The notes beneath the pieces are model-generated. The model had not been told where the DNA came from. It worked only from the letters and a program-made list of their open reading frames with translations, and ran no database searches. Shown piece after piece: positions 21,047 through 21,561 of a DNA stretch of 21,561 nt. How positions within the stretch are numbered: position 1 is the stretch's first letter; the number at the start of each line of letters is the position of its first letter. The position numbers and the translations under genes are program-made. The DNA is from UBA4246 sp045113695 (GTDB taxonomy: Bacteria > Bacillota > Clostridia > Christensenellales > Aristaeellaceae). The stretch spans positions 1 through 21,561 of the forward strand of contig JBGUJG010000022.1 of assembly GCA_045113695.1 (NCBI GenBank), given 5' to 3'.

Positions 21047-21055
21047 AAATATGTC

Positions 21056-21080
21056 GAAAAAAACTGCTCTGAACTGCTCT
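21056..21080 (-). repeat. Right outer inverted repeat (double AGAGCAG)
   Basis: This is the reverse complement partner of 20635-20657. It lies four bases after the candidate target duplication of the MITE-like element. Confidence 0.7.
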
Positions 21081-21204
21081 GGATGTACGCTTTGCAATTG
21101 GGTCAGGCTATTCTCTGGCTTCAGCGTCCGATGTTGTTTTGCCCTGCGCTTCATGCTGTGAAGCTTGGGATTGTTGAAGAGTTAAAACTGCAATACCTCC
21201 TATG

Positions 21205-21360
21205 GTATCAACAGAAATGGAAATGGAAATCAGAACAAGTTGAACAACATAAAATGCCTGGAAATCTGAATCTTCTGGGTGGTTTGGAGGGGCCGCAGCC
21301 CCTCCATGTCAGATCCGCAGCAGCGACATGCGCGGTGCGAGGATGAATTTTTGCGGAGCA
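21205..21360 (+). repeat. Dispersed ~150-bp repeat, right copy
   Basis: This is the partner of 1-156 in opposite orientation. The conserved core (21281-21358) holds the palindrome GGAGGGGCCGCAGCCCCTCC (21286-21305) and the block AGCAGCGACATGCGCGGTGC. An open frame through it reads GGLEGPQPLH...SAAATCAVRG in both copies, so it may once have been the 3' end of a coding repeat or may only look translated. Confidence 0.75.
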
Positions 21361-21519
21361 GGAATAAACCATGGGTAATGAAAACATCTCAACTCCTGCG
21401 GAGCAAAAATTCTTTCATTGCGCCTTTGCCGCCCGGGAGTCCCGAAGGGACGAGAGGCAAAGGCGAGGGGGTTACCGACAGGGGGACGTGTCCCCCTGTC
21501 GCGGGCTGTGAAACAGCCC
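21345..21519. other. Dense run of hairpins, possible structured element
   Basis: In order there are: a near-inverted pair at 21345-21363 and 21394-21412 (15 of 19 positions); GCCTTTGCC/GGCAAAGGC (21422-21430 and 21456-21464) enclosing GTCCC-GAA-GGGAC (21439-21451); the palindrome GACAGGGGGACGTGTCCCCCTGTC split as arms 21477-21487 and 21490-21500; and GGGCTGT/ACAGCCC (21503-21519). No gene is supported. The function is unknown; it could be a repeat family, a non-coding RNA or a transcription barrier. Confidence 0.55.
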
Positions 21520-21561
21520 ATGCCACATTCTTCTTTCCTTTTGCCGGATTCTGTGGTATGA

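Larger units (their letters stand above)
20430..21561. other. Long stretch without a supported gene
   Basis: Apart from the heptads, AGAGCAG repeats, MITE-like element, dispersed repeat and terminal hairpins listed separately, this region carries only short open frames with no ribosome binding site or family resemblance. It is AT-richer in the middle (about 20650-21060) than the rest of the window and looks like an accumulation site for repeats and gene debris. Confidence 0.7.

Noticed and set aside
21083..21346. An 87-codon plus-strand frame near the right edge
   Set aside because: It runs into the dispersed repeat and palindrome; the other copy of the repeat has a stop in the matching frame, so it is not supported as a gene.

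Overview
The window looks like chromosome of a GC-rich, Clostridia-type member of the Bacillota, probably an uncultured gut or rumen lineage. The signs are a T-box leader on serS, an ATP-PFK with mixed PFK signatures, a DUF4364 gene, FloA/NfeD, a CD1871A-like CXXC tail, AAGGAGG ribosome binding sites and sigma-A promoters with 17-bp spacers. The exact taxon is an inference. No rRNA, tRNA, CRISPR array, intact transposase or phage gene was seen.

Layout. (1) 1-1800, minus: serS with a T-box leader and its own promoter. (2) 1903-6114, minus: a 29-codon ORF that copies the end of a nearby secreted-protein gene, a secreted zinc-ribbon/Sel1-repeat protein, that secreted protein, then a membrane redox pair: a NapH-like iron-sulfur/thioredoxin fusion and a membrane protein with a C-terminal CXXC. 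(3) 6229-7388, minus: three consecutive small genes for cysteine-free, double-glycine-leader peptides, with a terminator and paired direct repeats upstream. (4) 7624-9562, plus: a clean promoter driving a DUF134/NifX-like fusion and two half-size chromate-transporter genes. (5) 9693-12611, minus: a HerA/DUF853 ATPase and 6-phosphofructokinase. (6) 12811-14537, minus: DUF4364 overlapping a fused IspD-IspF. (7) 14680-15489, minus: a bacterial-type PARG (TIGR02452). (8) 15563-17642, minus: NfeD, FloA and a single-pass unknown protein. (9) 17731-20336, minus: one promoter, then an orphan tagaturonate-reductase C-terminal domain, trmL, a small membrane protein and two uracil-DNA glycosylases. (10) 20430-21561: a mostly gene-free, repeat-rich, AT-richer stretch.

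The coding core is mostly ordinary housekeeping. The accessory signals are the peptide cluster, the redox pair with fused thioredoxin and CXXC tail, the orphan UxaB C-terminal domain, and several repeat systems. These repeats are heptad-periodic intergenic sequences of three different units, a 181-bp MITE-like element with inverted termini and a possible 6-bp target duplication, and a roughly 150-bp dispersed repeat present in opposite orientation at the two window edges. The best candidate for something undescribed is the double-glycine peptide operon: two of its products look like distant paralogs, and no exporter or maturase gene lies in the window.
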